Assembly (NCBI GenBank): GCA_019635015.1
Contig: JAHCAG010000007.1
Coordinates: forward strand, 1-64,000
Origin: Burkholderiales bacterium
GTDB lineage: Bacteria > Pseudomonadota > Gammaproteobacteria > Burkholderiales > SG8-41
Direction: 5' to 3'
DNA length: 64,000 nucleotides
Every line of letters begins with the position of its first letter. Position 1 is the stretch's first letter. The notes beneath the pieces are model-generated. The model saw only the letters and a program-made list of their open reading frames with translations, did not search any database and was not told the DNA's origin. The translations under genes and the position numbers were made by a program. Below are positions 16,615 through 25,982 of the stretch, one piece after another.

Positions 16615-18755
16615 AGATGAGCCGGCGGATCTTCCCGTTCCTCTGCTGGCTGCCGCTGCGCAGGGAATCCCTGCGCGCGGACGCCGTCGCCGGCGCGACC
16701 GTGGCGATGGTGCTGATACCGCAATCCATGGCCTACGCCCAGCTCGCAGGCCTGCCCGCCTACTACGGCCTGTATGCGGCCTTCCTGCCGGTGATCATCG
16801 GCGCGATGTGGGGCTCGTCGCACCAGCTTGCCACCGGACCGGTGGCGATGGTTTCGCTGCTGACCGGCTCGGCACTGGCCCAGTTCGCGGCGCCCGGCAC
16901 CGAGCAGTTCATTGCGCTGGCCATCCTGCTCGCGTTGATGGTCGGGATCATGGAACTGGCGATGGGCCTGTTCCGCATGGGCGCGATAGTCAACTTCCTG
17001 TCCCACCCGGTCATTGTCGGCTTCACCAATGCGGCCGCGATCATCATCGCGCTTTCCCAGTTCAACAAGCTGCTGGGCGTGCACAGCGCGCGCTCCGACC
17101 GCTTTCTCGCCGATGTCTGGGACGTGCTGCTCCGTCTGGGGGACACCCACCTGCCCACGCTCGCCATGGGGCTGCTTGCGCTGGCGGTGATGCTGCTGGT
17201 GCGGCGCTACCGGCCCAGCTGGCCCGGTGTCCTGATGGCGGTTGCACTGACCACGGCACTGAGCTGGGCCATCGGCTTCGAACGCAATGCCGATGCCGGA
17301 CCCGCCGACTTCCGTGATCCCCAGGTGCGCAATGTCATCGACTCCACGATCGCACTGTCCGCGCGCAGCGCCGTGCTGCGCCAGGAAACGGCGGCAAAGA
17401 CCGGCGAAATAGATGACCTGGTGGTCAGCAGCGGCTCCGGGCACCCGCGCCTGATCATGCTCAACGCCGATCTCGAATTCCTCAGGCTGGAACTGCGCGC
17501 GGTCGAGGCCGAGCAGCGCGTGCGTTTTGCCGAGCTGCGGCGGCTGCGGTTCAACCGTGTCACGGACGGTTCGGGCCATGTCGCCTACCACCTCGCGGGA
17601 ACCGCGCCGCAGGACGCAGCCACCGACAGCCGGCGCTGGACCATTTCCGCGATTGACGGCACCCGCATCAGAATCAAGGGCGGCGGCGAAGTGGTCGGCA
17701 GCGTGCCCGCCGGCATCCCCGACCCGGCGGCGCCGGAGTTCGACTGGGATACGCTGATCAAGCTGCTGCCGACGGCGATGATCATCGCGCTGATCGGCTT
17801 CATGGAAGCCATTTCCATCGCCAAGTCGATGGCCACGCGCACCAAGCAGCGCATCGATCCCAACCAGGAACTGGTCGGCCAGGGGCTGGCCAACATCGTC
17901 GGCAGCCTGTTCCAGGCCTTTCCGGTCAGTGGATCCTTCTCCCGATCCGCGGTCAATCTTGCCGCCGGCGCGGCGAGCGGCATGTCATCGGTGGTCGCCG
18001 GCGCCATTGTCCTCTTCACCCTGCTGCTGTTCACGCCGCTGCTCTACCATATGCCGCAGGCGGCACTTGCGGCGATCATCATGCTGGCCGTATTCAACCT
18101 GGTGAATTTCCCCGCGCTGCTGCACGCGTGGAAAGCCCACCGGCATGACGGCATTGCCGCCGTGGTGACTTTTCTCGCCACCCTCAGCTTCGCGCCGCAT
18201 CTCGAAACCGGCATCCTGATCGGCGCAGCGCTGGCGATCGTGCTCTACCTCTACCGCACCATGCGCCCGCGCGTGGCCGTGCTCGGCCGCCATCCCGACG
18301 GCACGCTGCGCGATGCGCAGCTGTTCGGACTGCCCACCAGCGAACGCCTGATCGCCATCCGCTTCGACGGTTCCCTGTTTTTTGCCAACGTGCCCTACTT
18401 CGAGGACGTGATCCTGGACCAGGCCGCAAAACACCCCCAGGCGAGTTACATCCTGATCGTCGGCGACGCCATCAACGAACTTGATGCCTCCGGGGAGGAG
18501 ATGATCCGGCACCTTGCGCGGCGCCTGCAGGACAACGGCGTCACCATGGTATTCAGCGGCCTGAAACGGCAGGTGCTCGGCATCATGGAGAAAACCGGGC
18601 TCTATGCATCGATAGGCGCACAGAATTTTTTCCGCACCGAGGACATGGCGCTGGAGGCCATCTCGCAGTGGCTGCATGATCCCGCGTTCGACGAAAAATT
18701 CTTTCCCTTGCGGGTGACCGAAGCGGAATCGAAGGCCGCGACAGCGGATAAATGA
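16611..18755 (+). CDS. SulP-family anion transporter with large internal insertion (second of pair)
   Basis: 714-aa SulP transporter with C-terminal STAS domain (about 590-690; SLFFANVPYFEDVI, NELDASGEEMI). The usual MVLIPQSMAYAQLAGLP and FPVSGSFSRSAVN signatures are present. Between IGFE and VVGSVPAGIP, about residues 225-358, there is an extra hydrophilic stretch of roughly 130 residues rich in Arg, Glu and Leu, with coiled-coil character. Most SulP proteins pass directly between these motifs. ATG 16611 shares ATGA with the stop of the first SulP gene, so the two are coupled and may form a hetero-dimer. Confidence 0.9.
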   Translation: MKMSRRIFPFLCWLPLRRESLRADAVAGATVAMVLIPQSMAYAQLAGLPAYYGLYAAFLPVIIGAMWGSSHQLATGPVAMVSLLTGSALAQFAAPGTEQFIALAILLALMVGIMELAMGLFRMGAIVNFLSHPVIVGFTNAAAIIIALSQFNKLLGVHSARSDRFLADVWDVLLRLGDTHLPTLAMGLLALAVMLLVRRYRPSWPGVLMAVALTTALSWAIGFERNADAGPADFRDPQVRNVIDSTIALSARSAVLRQETAAKTGEIDDLVVSSGSGHPRLIMLNADLEFLRLELRAVEAEQRVRFAELRRLRFNRVTDGSGHVAYHLAGTAPQDAATDSRRWTISAIDGTRIRIKGGGEVVGSVPAGIPDPAAPEFDWDTLIKLLPTAMIIALIGFMEAISIAKSMATRTKQRIDPNQELVGQGLANIVGSLFQAFPVSGSFSRSAVNLAAGAASGMSSVVAGAIVLFTLLLFTPLLYHMPQAALAAIIMLAVFNLVNFPALLHAWKAHRHDGIAAVVTFLATLSFAPHLETGILIGAALAIVLYLYRTMRPRVAVLGRHPDGTLRDAQLFGLPTSERLIAIRFDGSLFFANVPYFEDVILDQAAKHPQASYILIVGDAINELDASGEEMIRHLARRLQDNGVTMVFSGLKRQVLGIMEKTGLYASIGAQNFFRTEDMALEAISQWLHDPAFDEKFFPLRVTEAESKAATADK

Positions 18756-18838
18756 ATGCGGGCATGTGACTGTGCCGCCCGGCCATCCTGCCGCGCCGCG
18801 CCTATAATGTCGGCCCACGATCCCGGAACACCACACTC

Positions 18839-19393
18839 ATGGCAAACCGCCTTTCCAAAATCGTCACCCGCACCGGGGATGACGGCAGCACCGGCCTGTC
18901 ATCCGGCGACCGCATCGGCAAGGACCGCAGGCGCATCGCCGCGATGGGTGATGTCGATGAGCTGAACAGCGCCATCGGTGTGCTTCTCGCCGAGGATTTG
19001 CCGCAGGCGGTGCGCGGCGCACTGACGGACATACAGCACGATCTCTTCGATCTCGGCGGCGAACTCAGCCTTCCGGGGCATGCGCTGGTCGGCGAAACGC
19101 ATCTGCTGCGCATTGATGCCCTGATCGGGAGCTTCAACGATGAATTGCCGCCCTTGCGCGAGTTCGTGCTGCCGGGCGGCACCCGCGCCGCCGCGCTGGC
19201 CCACGTGGCACGCACCGTCTGCCGCCGCGCCGAACGCACGCTGGTGGCGCTGGCCGGCGAAGAGCCCGTCGGGCCGCTGCCGGTGCAGTACCTCAACCGC
19301 CTGTCCGACCTGCTGTTCGTGCTTGCACGGACCTGCAACCGTGCAGGCGGTAAAGGGGACGTGCTGTGGCAGCAGGGCCGTGATCGCGGCTGA
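18839..19393 (+). CDS. Cob(I)yrinic acid/cobalamin adenosyltransferase, PduO type
   Basis: 184-aa enzyme that makes adenosylcobalamin from ATP and reduced cobalamin. N-terminal TRTGDDGSTGLSSGDRIGKD is the PduO ATP-binding signature; DVDELNSAIGV and CRRAERTLVAL complete the trimeric four-helix fold. A TATAAT sequence at 18803-18808 may be its -10. The convergent neighbour is a BtuF-like cobalamin-binding protein, which supports a cobalamin role. No cobalamin riboswitch is seen in the short upstream region. Confidence 0.93.
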   Translation: MANRLSKIVTRTGDDGSTGLSSGDRIGKDRRRIAAMGDVDELNSAIGVLLAEDLPQAVRGALTDIQHDLFDLGGELSLPGHALVGETHLLRIDALIGSFNDELPPLREFVLPGGTRAAALAHVARTVCRRAERTLVALAGEEPVGPLPVQYLNRLSDLLFVLARTCNRAGGKGDVLWQQGRDRG

Positions 19394-19405
19394 GCGCCGC
19401 CCTGC

Positions 19406-20374
19406 TCAGCGCCTTGCGGCGCGCACCGCATCGAGGTGGGTGCAGACCAGCCGCGCACCGTCCAGCAGGCGCGGCGTCGGACGCTGGATCAGGTCCGGCG
19501 CGATGTGGTACGCCGGCATCGCCGACAGCGGCGGCGGCAACGCCGCCCAGCGCGCGGCGTAGGTGCCGGCCGTTTCCGCGGAGCTTCCGCCGAGAGCCAC
19601 TTCCGGCCGCGCCGCGAGCAGGGCCTCCCGCGAAACTTCGGGAGTCAGCGGCCGCAGGCCTCCGAACACGTTGACACCGCCGCACAGGGCGATGATTTCG
19701 CTGATCACGTGCCGCCCGTTGACGGTCATCAGCGGCGCCGGCCAGATTTCATAAAACACGCGCACCGGAGCCCCGGCGCGGCGGCGGGCGCGCAGTTCGG
19801 CCAGCCCGCGGGCAATCGCTGCGCTGGCTGAGGCGCCGGTCTCCGGCGTACCGGCCAGAACGGCGAGCGCCTCGATGCTGCGCCCCACCTCCTCCAGTCT
19901 GGCGGCATCGGAAACAAACACCGCCAATCCGGCGCGCTCGATCCGCGCAACCGTTTCGGGCGGCGTGCCGCTGCGCCAGGCCAGCACCAGGTCGGGCTTC
20001 AGCGCGAGCAGGCGTTCGACGTCGGTATGAATCGCATCGCCCACCACCGGCAGTGCTTTTGCCTCCGGGGGATGGTTGCTGAAGCGTGCAACACCCGCAA
20101 GGCGGGCGCCGGCCCCCGCCGCAAATACCAGTTCCGTCAGGTGCGGCGTCAGGGTGACGATGCGCTGCGCGGGTTGTTGCAGGCGAACGACGATGCCGCG
20201 GTCATCGGTGACTTCGACCGGTTCGCCCCGCAGGGGCGCCGCAACAACTGAAAATGCAAGGACCCCTGCAGCGCGCACCCGCCATTGCTGGCTCAAGAAA
20301 CACCGGCCTGCTGCCGTAAGAGCCTTTGCATACCCGCGCGCGCAGGCCGCGGCGGAATCAATAAATTTCATCAT
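19406..20374 (-). CDS. btuF: BtuF-like periplasmic cobalamin-binding protein
   Basis: About 322-aa substrate-binding protein of the helical-backbone class. After a hydrophobic export segment it shows RIVTLTPHLTELVFAAGAG, VGDAIHTDVERLLALKPDLVLAW and a C-terminal LIQRPTPRLLDGARLVC, which fit BtuF. The N-terminus is long for a signal peptide, so the true start may lie further in. ATG 20374, ATG 20371 and TTG 20380 are alternatives. No BtuC or BtuD gene is in view. It lies tail-to-tail with the adenosyltransferase, 12 bp apart. Confidence 0.85.
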   Translation of the reverse strand: MMKFIDSAAACARGYAKALTAAGRCFLSQQWRVRAAGVLAFSVVAAPLRGEPVEVTDDRGIVVRLQQPAQRIVTLTPHLTELVFAAGAGARLAGVARFSNHPPEAKALPVVGDAIHTDVERLLALKPDLVLAWRSGTPPETVARIERAGLAVFVSDAARLEEVGRSIEALAVLAGTPETGASASAAIARGLAELRARRRAGAPVRVFYEIWPAPLMTVNGRHVISEIIALCGGVNVFGGLRPLTPEVSREALLAARPEVALGGSSAETAGTYAARWAALPPPLSAMPAYHIAPDLIQRPTPRLLDGARLVCTHLDAVRAARR

Positions 20375-20424
20375 AAACAACAGCTTGCGATTATTCGGCC
20401 ATGGAACCGCCGGCCGGGACCTTC

Positions 20425-22761
20425 ATGAACACACCTGAGACCATCAGCAACGGTCGTTACCGCATCGAGGGCACGCTGGGTCGTGGCGCCCAGGGCACAG
20501 TCTACCTCGCCCGCGACACCCGCCTCGAACGCGCAGTTGCGCTGAAATCGGTGGGCAGAGGCCGCGGAGCCGCCGATCGTGCCCACCGCCTGCTGGCTGA
20601 AGCGCGCGCACTGGGCCAGTTGAACCACCCGCATCTCGCCACCGTGTTCGACGCCCTCGAACACGACGGCAGCCACTATCTCGTGCTCGAATACGTCGAC
20701 GGCGAAACCGTTGATGCCTGCCTGCGCCGGCGCGGCGCGCTGGACCGCAATACCGCCGCAGAAATCGCCCTGCAGGTGCTCGACGGGCTGGCACATGCCC
20801 ACGACAAGAACATCATCCACCGCGACGTCAAACCGTCGAACGTGGTCATCGACCGTTCCGGCAAGGCGCGGCTGATCGATTTCGGCATCGCGGTGGCGGA
20901 GGGCACCCGCAATGCGCTCTCCGGCACACCGCAGTATGCAGCCCCGGAGGCACTCGACGATCAGGCCGCGGGCAAGGCGGCGGACGTGTTCTCGCTGTCA
21001 CTGGTGCTCTACGAAATGCTCACCGGGCATCCCGCGGTCGCCGGTGCCAGCCCCTTCGAAGTCATGCACAAGATCGCCAATCTGCCGATCCCGGCCCCGT
21101 CTTCGATCAGGCCCGACATTGACGAAAGGCTGGACGACATCGTGCTGAAAGGCCTGGTCAAGAACCGCGAGGACCGTTACCCCGATGCCCGCGCCATGCA
21201 CCGCGCGCTGCTGTCCTACCTGCAACCGGACACCGGCGCCCCCGCGGTGACAAACCAGCGGGCGCTGGACTTCGTGCTGATGCGCATGCGCGTCAGGAGC
21301 AGTTTCCCGGCACTGTCCCAGACCATCAGCACCATCAACCGGATCGCCGCCAGCGACGACGAGAGCATGCAGACGCTGACGACCGCACTGCTGAAGGATT
21401 TTTCACTCACCAACAAGCTCCTGCGGCTGGTCAATTCGTCGACCTACGGCCAGTTCGGCGGCAACATCAGCACGATCTCCCGGGCAGTGATGATCCTCGG
21501 CTTCAATACCGTGCGCAACCTCGCGGTGACGCTGATCCTGCTCGAACACCTGCAGAACAGGCATCAGGCAGGAGAGCTGCGCAGCGAAGTGGTGCGTTCG
21601 CTGTTCAACGGCATCATGACACGGCGGCTGCTCGGTCCCGCGGGAGGCGGCGATCCCGAAGAGGGGTTCATCTGCGGGGTATTCTTCAACCTCGGCCGGC
21701 TGCTCGCGATGTATTACCTCTACGACGAGTGGATCGAGATCGGCAGGCGCATGCATGCCGGCACCAGCGAACATGATGCCGCCTGCGCCGTGCTCGGACT
21801 TTCCCTGGAGGAACTCGGCACCGGCGTCGCGCGCAGCTGGAACCTGCCCGAACGCATGGTACGCAGCATGGAACGCATTCCGGCTTCCTTGCCGCAGACG
21901 GCGGGACGCGACAACCTGCGCATCGCCGCCAATGTCGGCGACATGCTCTGCCGCATCGCCTCGCATACCGGGCCTGATGAAAAAATGCGGCACCTCGAAG
22001 ATCTTGTGCGCCGCTGCCGGCCCCGCATGCAGATGACGGCGCGGGACTATGCTTCGGCGGTGGAGGAAGGCGTCGAGAAATTCAACGAAGAGGCCCGCCT
22101 GCTGATCAACGATCACTCCCGGGGACCGATGCTGGAAACCATACGCATCTGGTCATCGGGAAGCGCGACGGGTGAAACTCCGGCAACGGCAGACGCAGCG
22201 CCGGCGGCGGATCCCGTCGCGACCGCCTTGCCGGCTGCGGCCGACGAAACCGAAGCCTGCACGATCCTCACCTCCGGCATCCAGGACATCACCAGCACGC
22301 TGGTCAACGGCTGCAGCCTGAATGATGTGCTGCGCATGGTTCTCGAAACGATGTACCGCGGCATCGGATTCGATCGCGTGCTGCTGGCATTGCGCGAGAC
22401 CGGCGGCACACGGTTCAGCGGACGTTTCGGTTTCGGCAGCGGAAACGAAGGCGTGGTGAAGGCCTTCTGCTTTGACATGCGCGACCATTCGGATGTCTTC
22501 CAATTGGCCGCCGGCAAGTGCGTCGACCTGGCAATCGCCGACAGCACGGTGGAAAACATCCGTGCGCGGATCCCGGAATGGCACCACAGGCTGGTGTGCG
22601 CGCGCAGCTTCATCGTGCTGCCGCTGGCCATCGACAAACGCTGTGTCGGACTGCTTTACGGCGACCGCCTGAAGGCCGGCTCGCCGGCAATCGGCACGGT
22701 CTCGATGGGATTGCTGAAGACGCTGCGCGACCAGGCCGTGCTGGCCTTCCGCCAGCGCTAG
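20425..22761 (+). CDS. Ser/Thr protein kinase-HDOD-GAF fusion protein
   Basis: 778-aa signalling protein with no transmembrane helix. Residues about 10-265 are a Hanks-type kinase with a glycine loop (GRGAQGTVYLARD), VALKSV Lys, catalytic HRDVKPSNV, DFG and APE, all intact. About 275-490 is an HDOD domain (FSLTNKLLRLVNSSTYG, NLGRLLAMYYL). A Pro/Ala linker follows, then a GAF domain (about 605-770). ATG 20425 has a GGGA site; ATG 20401 is the alternative. The stop shares CTAG with the convergent cNMP-binding gene. Targets are unknown. Confidence 0.9.
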   Translation: MNTPETISNGRYRIEGTLGRGAQGTVYLARDTRLERAVALKSVGRGRGAADRAHRLLAEARALGQLNHPHLATVFDALEHDGSHYLVLEYVDGETVDACLRRRGALDRNTAAEIALQVLDGLAHAHDKNIIHRDVKPSNVVIDRSGKARLIDFGIAVAEGTRNALSGTPQYAAPEALDDQAAGKAADVFSLSLVLYEMLTGHPAVAGASPFEVMHKIANLPIPAPSSIRPDIDERLDDIVLKGLVKNREDRYPDARAMHRALLSYLQPDTGAPAVTNQRALDFVLMRMRVRSSFPALSQTISTINRIAASDDESMQTLTTALLKDFSLTNKLLRLVNSSTYGQFGGNISTISRAVMILGFNTVRNLAVTLILLEHLQNRHQAGELRSEVVRSLFNGIMTRRLLGPAGGGDPEEGFICGVFFNLGRLLAMYYLYDEWIEIGRRMHAGTSEHDAACAVLGLSLEELGTGVARSWNLPERMVRSMERIPASLPQTAGRDNLRIAANVGDMLCRIASHTGPDEKMRHLEDLVRRCRPRMQMTARDYASAVEEGVEKFNEEARLLINDHSRGPMLETIRIWSSGSATGETPATADAAPAADPVATALPAAADETEACTILTSGIQDITSTLVNGCSLNDVLRMVLETMYRGIGFDRVLLALRETGGTRFSGRFGFGSGNEGVVKAFCFDMRDHSDVFQLAAGKCVDLAIADSTVENIRARIPEWHHRLVCARSFIVLPLAIDKRCVGLLYGDRLKAGSPAIGTVSMGLLKTLRDQAVLAFRQR

Positions 22762-23309
22762 ATTTGCTGGCGCGCCTCTTCCATCACCCGCAGCAGCCGG
22801 GCGCTGGTCTGGCGCAGCCGCAGGGACAGCATGGTGACCATCTTCACCAGGATCTTCGAGCCCAACCCCGGATGATCGAGAATGATTTTCGCCATGTTGT
22901 CGCGCGTCAGCACGGCAAAGACGGTCGGCTGCGAGGCCATGCAGGTCGCGAAACGCGGCTCGCCGTCGATCATCGACATCTCGCCCAGGGTCATGCCCGG
23001 GCCGGCGCTGGTCATATGCTGCTGCTCGGCCCGGTGGCTCTTTTTCAGGATGTCCACCTCGCCCTCGACGATCAGCACCATGAAATCGCCCTCGTCGCCC
23101 TCGCGGATCAGTATTTCACCGGGCTGTGCGCGATAGACCTCCATGTAGGCGGCCAGTATCGAAATGTCGTCCTCGGAAAACTCAGCGAAAAACTGGGACT
23201 TGCCGACCAGCCCGAAAATCTCCCCGGCGATGGCCGCACCGCTCCCCACCCGCTCCAGCTTTGCGAGGTTGCTTTGGTCGGCCAGCGCTCCGGGATCATC
23301 GTGGGCCAT
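22758..23309 (-). CDS. Stand-alone cyclic nucleotide-binding domain protein
   Basis: 183-aa protein with one CRP-type cNMP-binding domain at about 35-150: PGEILIREGDEGDFMVLIVEGEVDI, GPGMTLGEMSMIDGEPRFAT (phosphate-binding cassette with the Gly-Glu and Arg expected for cAMP/cGMP binding). The C-terminal helices (ILVKMVTMLSLRLRQTSARL) resemble the CRP dimer helix, but there is no helix-turn-helix, so it is not a transcription factor by itself. Two class III cyclases in the window could supply the ligand. It is convergent with the kinase-HDOD gene. Confidence 0.88.
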   Translation of the reverse strand: MAHDDPGALADQSNLAKLERVGSGAAIAGEIFGLVGKSQFFAEFSEDDISILAAYMEVYRAQPGEILIREGDEGDFMVLIVEGEVDILKKSHRAEQQHMTSAGPGMTLGEMSMIDGEPRFATCMASQPTVFAVLTRDNMAKIILDHPGLGSKILVKMVTMLSLRLRQTSARLLRVMEEARQQI

Positions 23310-23362
23310 GATGGCTTCAGCAGTGTTTGAGTGACCTGTTTTGGGACGTCCCGGACTTGCGC

Positions 23363-24433
23363 TCAGTCGGCCGCGACCGCCTTGAGACGGCGTTTGCGCA
23401 CGCCATCAGCCAGCGTTTCGAGCAGCGTCCGGCTTTCTTCCCAGCTGATGCAGCCGTCGGTGATGCTCACGCCGTAGGCCAGCGCCTTGCCCGGCACCAG
23501 ATCCTGCCGTCCGGCCTTGAGGTGGCTTTCCACCATGACACCGAAGATGCGGTCGTCGCCACCGGCAATCTGCCGTGCCACATCCTGCCCGACATCGACC
23601 TGCTTCTCCGGCTTCTTGCTGCTGTTGCTGTGGCTGAAATCGACCATGATGCGCGCCGGAATGCCGGCTTCCGCCAGGCCGCGACCGGCCGCATCGACGC
23701 TGGCAGCGTCATAGTTCGGCGCCTTGCCGCCGCGCAGGATCAGGTGGCAATCCTCGTTGCCGGTGGTCGATACGATCGCCGAGTGGCCGGCCTTGGTCAC
23801 CGACAGGAAATGGTGAGGCGCCTGCGCCGCGCGGATGGCGTCGATGGCGATCCTGATATTGCCGTCGGTGCCATTCTTGAACCCGACCGGGCACGACAGG
23901 CCGGAAGCCAGCTCGCGGTGGATCTGCGATTCGGTTGTGCGCGCGCCGATCGCCCCCCAGGACACGAGGTCGGCAATGTATTGCGGCGTAATCATGTCTA
24001 GGAACTCGCAGCCGACCGGCATGCCGCTTTCGTTCAGTTCCAGCAGCAGTTCACGGGCAATCTTCAGGCCTTCGTTGATGCGGAAGCTGCCGTCAAGATT
24101 CGGATCATTGATCAGCCCTTTCCAGCCCACCGTGGTGCGCGGCTTCTCGAAATACACGCGCATCACCACCAGCAGGTCCGCGGCGAGCTTTTTCCTGGCC
24201 TCCAGCAGCTTGCCGGCATATTCCTTCGCCGCCTTGACGTCGTGCACCGAACACGGGCCCATGACCACCAGCAGGCGGTCGTCGGCACCATGGAGGATGC
24301 GGTGGATGTCCTGGCGCGCCTCGAAAGTGACGTTCGCCGCCTTTTCACTGAGCGGAAATTCCCGCAGCAGATGTGTCGGAGGTGTCAGTTCCTTGATTTC
24401 CTTGATCCGCAGATCGTCAGTCTGATGCAGCAT
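23363..24433 (-). CDS. aroG: 3-deoxy-7-phosphoheptulonate synthase, class I (AroF/G/H type)
   Basis: 356-aa first enzyme of the shikimate pathway, condensing PEP with erythrose 4-phosphate. Motifs: VVMGPCSVHD, RVYFEKPRTTVGWKGLINDP, GARTTESQIHRELASG, VGFKNGTDG, LRGGKAPNYD, MVDFSHSNSSK. Length and motifs match the E. coli AroG type. A TATAAT -10 lies at 24470-24465 on the minus strand. Which aromatic amino acid feeds back on it cannot be told. It sits 56 bp after tldD in the same direction. Confidence 0.95.
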   Translation of the reverse strand: MLHQTDDLRIKEIKELTPPTHLLREFPLSEKAANVTFEARQDIHRILHGADDRLLVVMGPCSVHDVKAAKEYAGKLLEARKKLAADLLVVMRVYFEKPRTTVGWKGLINDPNLDGSFRINEGLKIARELLLELNESGMPVGCEFLDMITPQYIADLVSWGAIGARTTESQIHRELASGLSCPVGFKNGTDGNIRIAIDAIRAAQAPHHFLSVTKAGHSAIVSTTGNEDCHLILRGGKAPNYDAASVDAAGRGLAEAGIPARIMVDFSHSNSSKKPEKQVDVGQDVARQIAGGDDRIFGVMVESHLKAGRQDLVPGKALAYGVSITDGCISWEESRTLLETLADGVRKRRLKAVAAD

Positions 24434-24489
24434 TGCAGTCCCAACTTTCCATTAAATTCAATGCATTATAAACGAATACCGGTGCCGGC

Positions 24490-25932
24490 CTAGACCGTGC
24501 CGCCGACCGTCAGGCCGTCGATGCGCAAGGTCGGCTGACCGACACCCACCGGCACGCTCTGGCCTTCCTTGCCGCAGGTTCCGACGCCGGAGTCGAGGCG
24601 CATGTCGTTGCCGATCATCGACACCCGCGTCAGCGCATCCGGGCCGTTGCCGATCAGCGTCGCGCCCTTGACCGGATACATGAGTTTGCCGTTTTCGATC
24701 ATCCAGGCTTCGGAGGCCGAAAACACGAACTTGCCGCTGGTGATGTCGACCTGCCCGCCGCCGAAATTGACCGCATACAGCCCGCGGTCCACCGATGCGA
24801 TGATCTCTGCGGGATCCCTGTCGCCGTTCAGCATGCAGGTATTGGTCATCCGCGGCATCGGCACATGCGCATACGACTCGCGCCGTCCGTTGCCGGTGGG
24901 CGCCACGCCCATCAGTCGGGCATTCATTGCATCCTGCAGGTAACCACGCAGCACGCCGTCCTCGATCAGCACGTTGTGCTGCGTCGGGTTGCCCTCGTCG
25001 TCGACATTGAGCGAACCGCGCCGCCGCGCCATCGTGCCGTCATCGACGACCGTCACGCCGGGCGCCGCCACGCGTTCGCCGATGCGTCCGCTGAACGCCG
25101 AAGTGCCCTTGCGGTTGAAATCACCCTCGAGCCCGTGTCCGACCGCCTCGTGCAGCAGCACACCGGGCCAGCCCGGCCCCAGCACCACGGTCATCGTCCC
25201 TGCGGGTGCCGGCCGCGCCTCGAGGTTGACCAGCGCCTGCTGCACGGCTTTCTGCGCATAGTCGCGCAGCAGCTCCTCGGTGAAATAGCCGTAATCAAAA
25301 CGGCCGCCGCCGCCGGCGCTGCCCTGCTCGCGGCGGCCGTTGGCCTCGACGATGACCTGCAGTGACAGCCGCACCAGCGGCCGCACGTCGGCAGCCTGTA
25401 CGCCGTCGCTGCGCGCCACCATCACCACTTCGTATTCGCCGGCAAGCGAGGCCATGACCTGGGTCACCCGCGGATCAAGCCCGCGCGCCATGCGCTCCAG
25501 CCGCTCGAGCAGCGCCACCTTCTCCGGCGCGCCGAGGCTTGCCAGCGGATCCTGCGGCGCATAAAGCGCGCGCAGTTCACCCCGGCGGGCGATCGCCGTG
25601 CTGCCGGCACCGCCCTGGCGGGCGATTGCCCGCGTCGCCTGCGCCGCAGCCTGCAATGCGCTGAAGCTGATGTCATCGGAATAGGCAAAAGCGGTCTTGT
25701 CACCACTGACCGCGCGCACTCCGACGCCCTGGTCGATGTTGAAACTGCCGGATTTGACGATGCCTTCTTCCAGGCTCCAGGACTCGCTGCGCGAGTACTG
25801 GAAGTAGAGGTCGGCGTAATCGACGCGGTGCGCCAGCATCTGGCCGAACACGGTCTGCAGCCGCCCCTCGTCCAGCGCATGCGGCGCCAGCAGCACGGCG
25901 CTGGCGGTTTCAAAAATGTTGGCGGATTGCAT
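24490..25932 (-). CDS. tldD: TldD metalloprotease subunit
   Basis: 480-aa subunit of the TldD/TldE (PmbA) zinc protease, which processes modified peptides and CcdA. The HEXXXH zinc motif is at H261-E262-H266 ([11 protein letters not shown]). The C-terminal [21 protein letters not shown] is the family signature. The partner tldE/pmbA gene is not in this window. The 5' side carries copy B of the AT-rich element, 14 bp before the ATG. The gene lies between nit and aroG in a leftward run that begins at yhdP. Confidence 0.95.
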   Translation of the reverse strand: MQSANIFETASAVLLAPHALDEGRLQTVFGQMLAHRVDYADLYFQYSRSESWSLEEGIVKSGSFNIDQGVGVRAVSGDKTAFAYSDDISFSALQAAAQATRAIARQGGAGSTAIARRGELRALYAPQDPLASLGAPEKVALLERLERMARGLDPRVTQVMASLAGEYEVVMVARSDGVQAADVRPLVRLSLQVIVEANGRREQGSAGGGGRFDYGYFTEELLRDYAQKAVQQALVNLEARPAPAGTMTVVLGPGWPGVLLHEAVGHGLEGDFNRKGTSAFSGRIGERVAAPGVTVVDDGTMARRRGSLNVDDEGNPTQHNVLIEDGVLRGYLQDAMNARLMGVAPTGNGRRESYAHVPMPRMTNTCMLNGDRDPAEIIASVDRGLYAVNFGGGQVDITSGKFVFSASEAWMIENGKLMYPVKGATLIGNGPDALTRVSMIGNDMRLDSGVGTCGKEGQSVPVGVGQPTLRIDGLTVGGTV

Positions 25933-25945
25933 GTTCAGTCAGGCC

Positions 25946-25982
25946 TATAAAAATATCAATAAAATCAAATACTTATAATCAA
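25946..25982 (-). repeat. AT-rich dispersed element, copy B
   Basis: Lies between the nitrilase stop and the tldD start. On the minus strand it begins immediately after the stop (TTATAAGTATTTG) and continues TTTTATTGATATTTTTATAG. The plus strand contains AATCAAATACTTA, a full match to the IHF consensus WATCAANNNNTTR. Confidence 0.75.

Noticed and set aside
18756..18838. Cobalamin riboswitch before the adenosyltransferase
   Set aside because: The gap is only 83 bp with no B12-box-like sequence or folded arms, too short for this riboswitch class.
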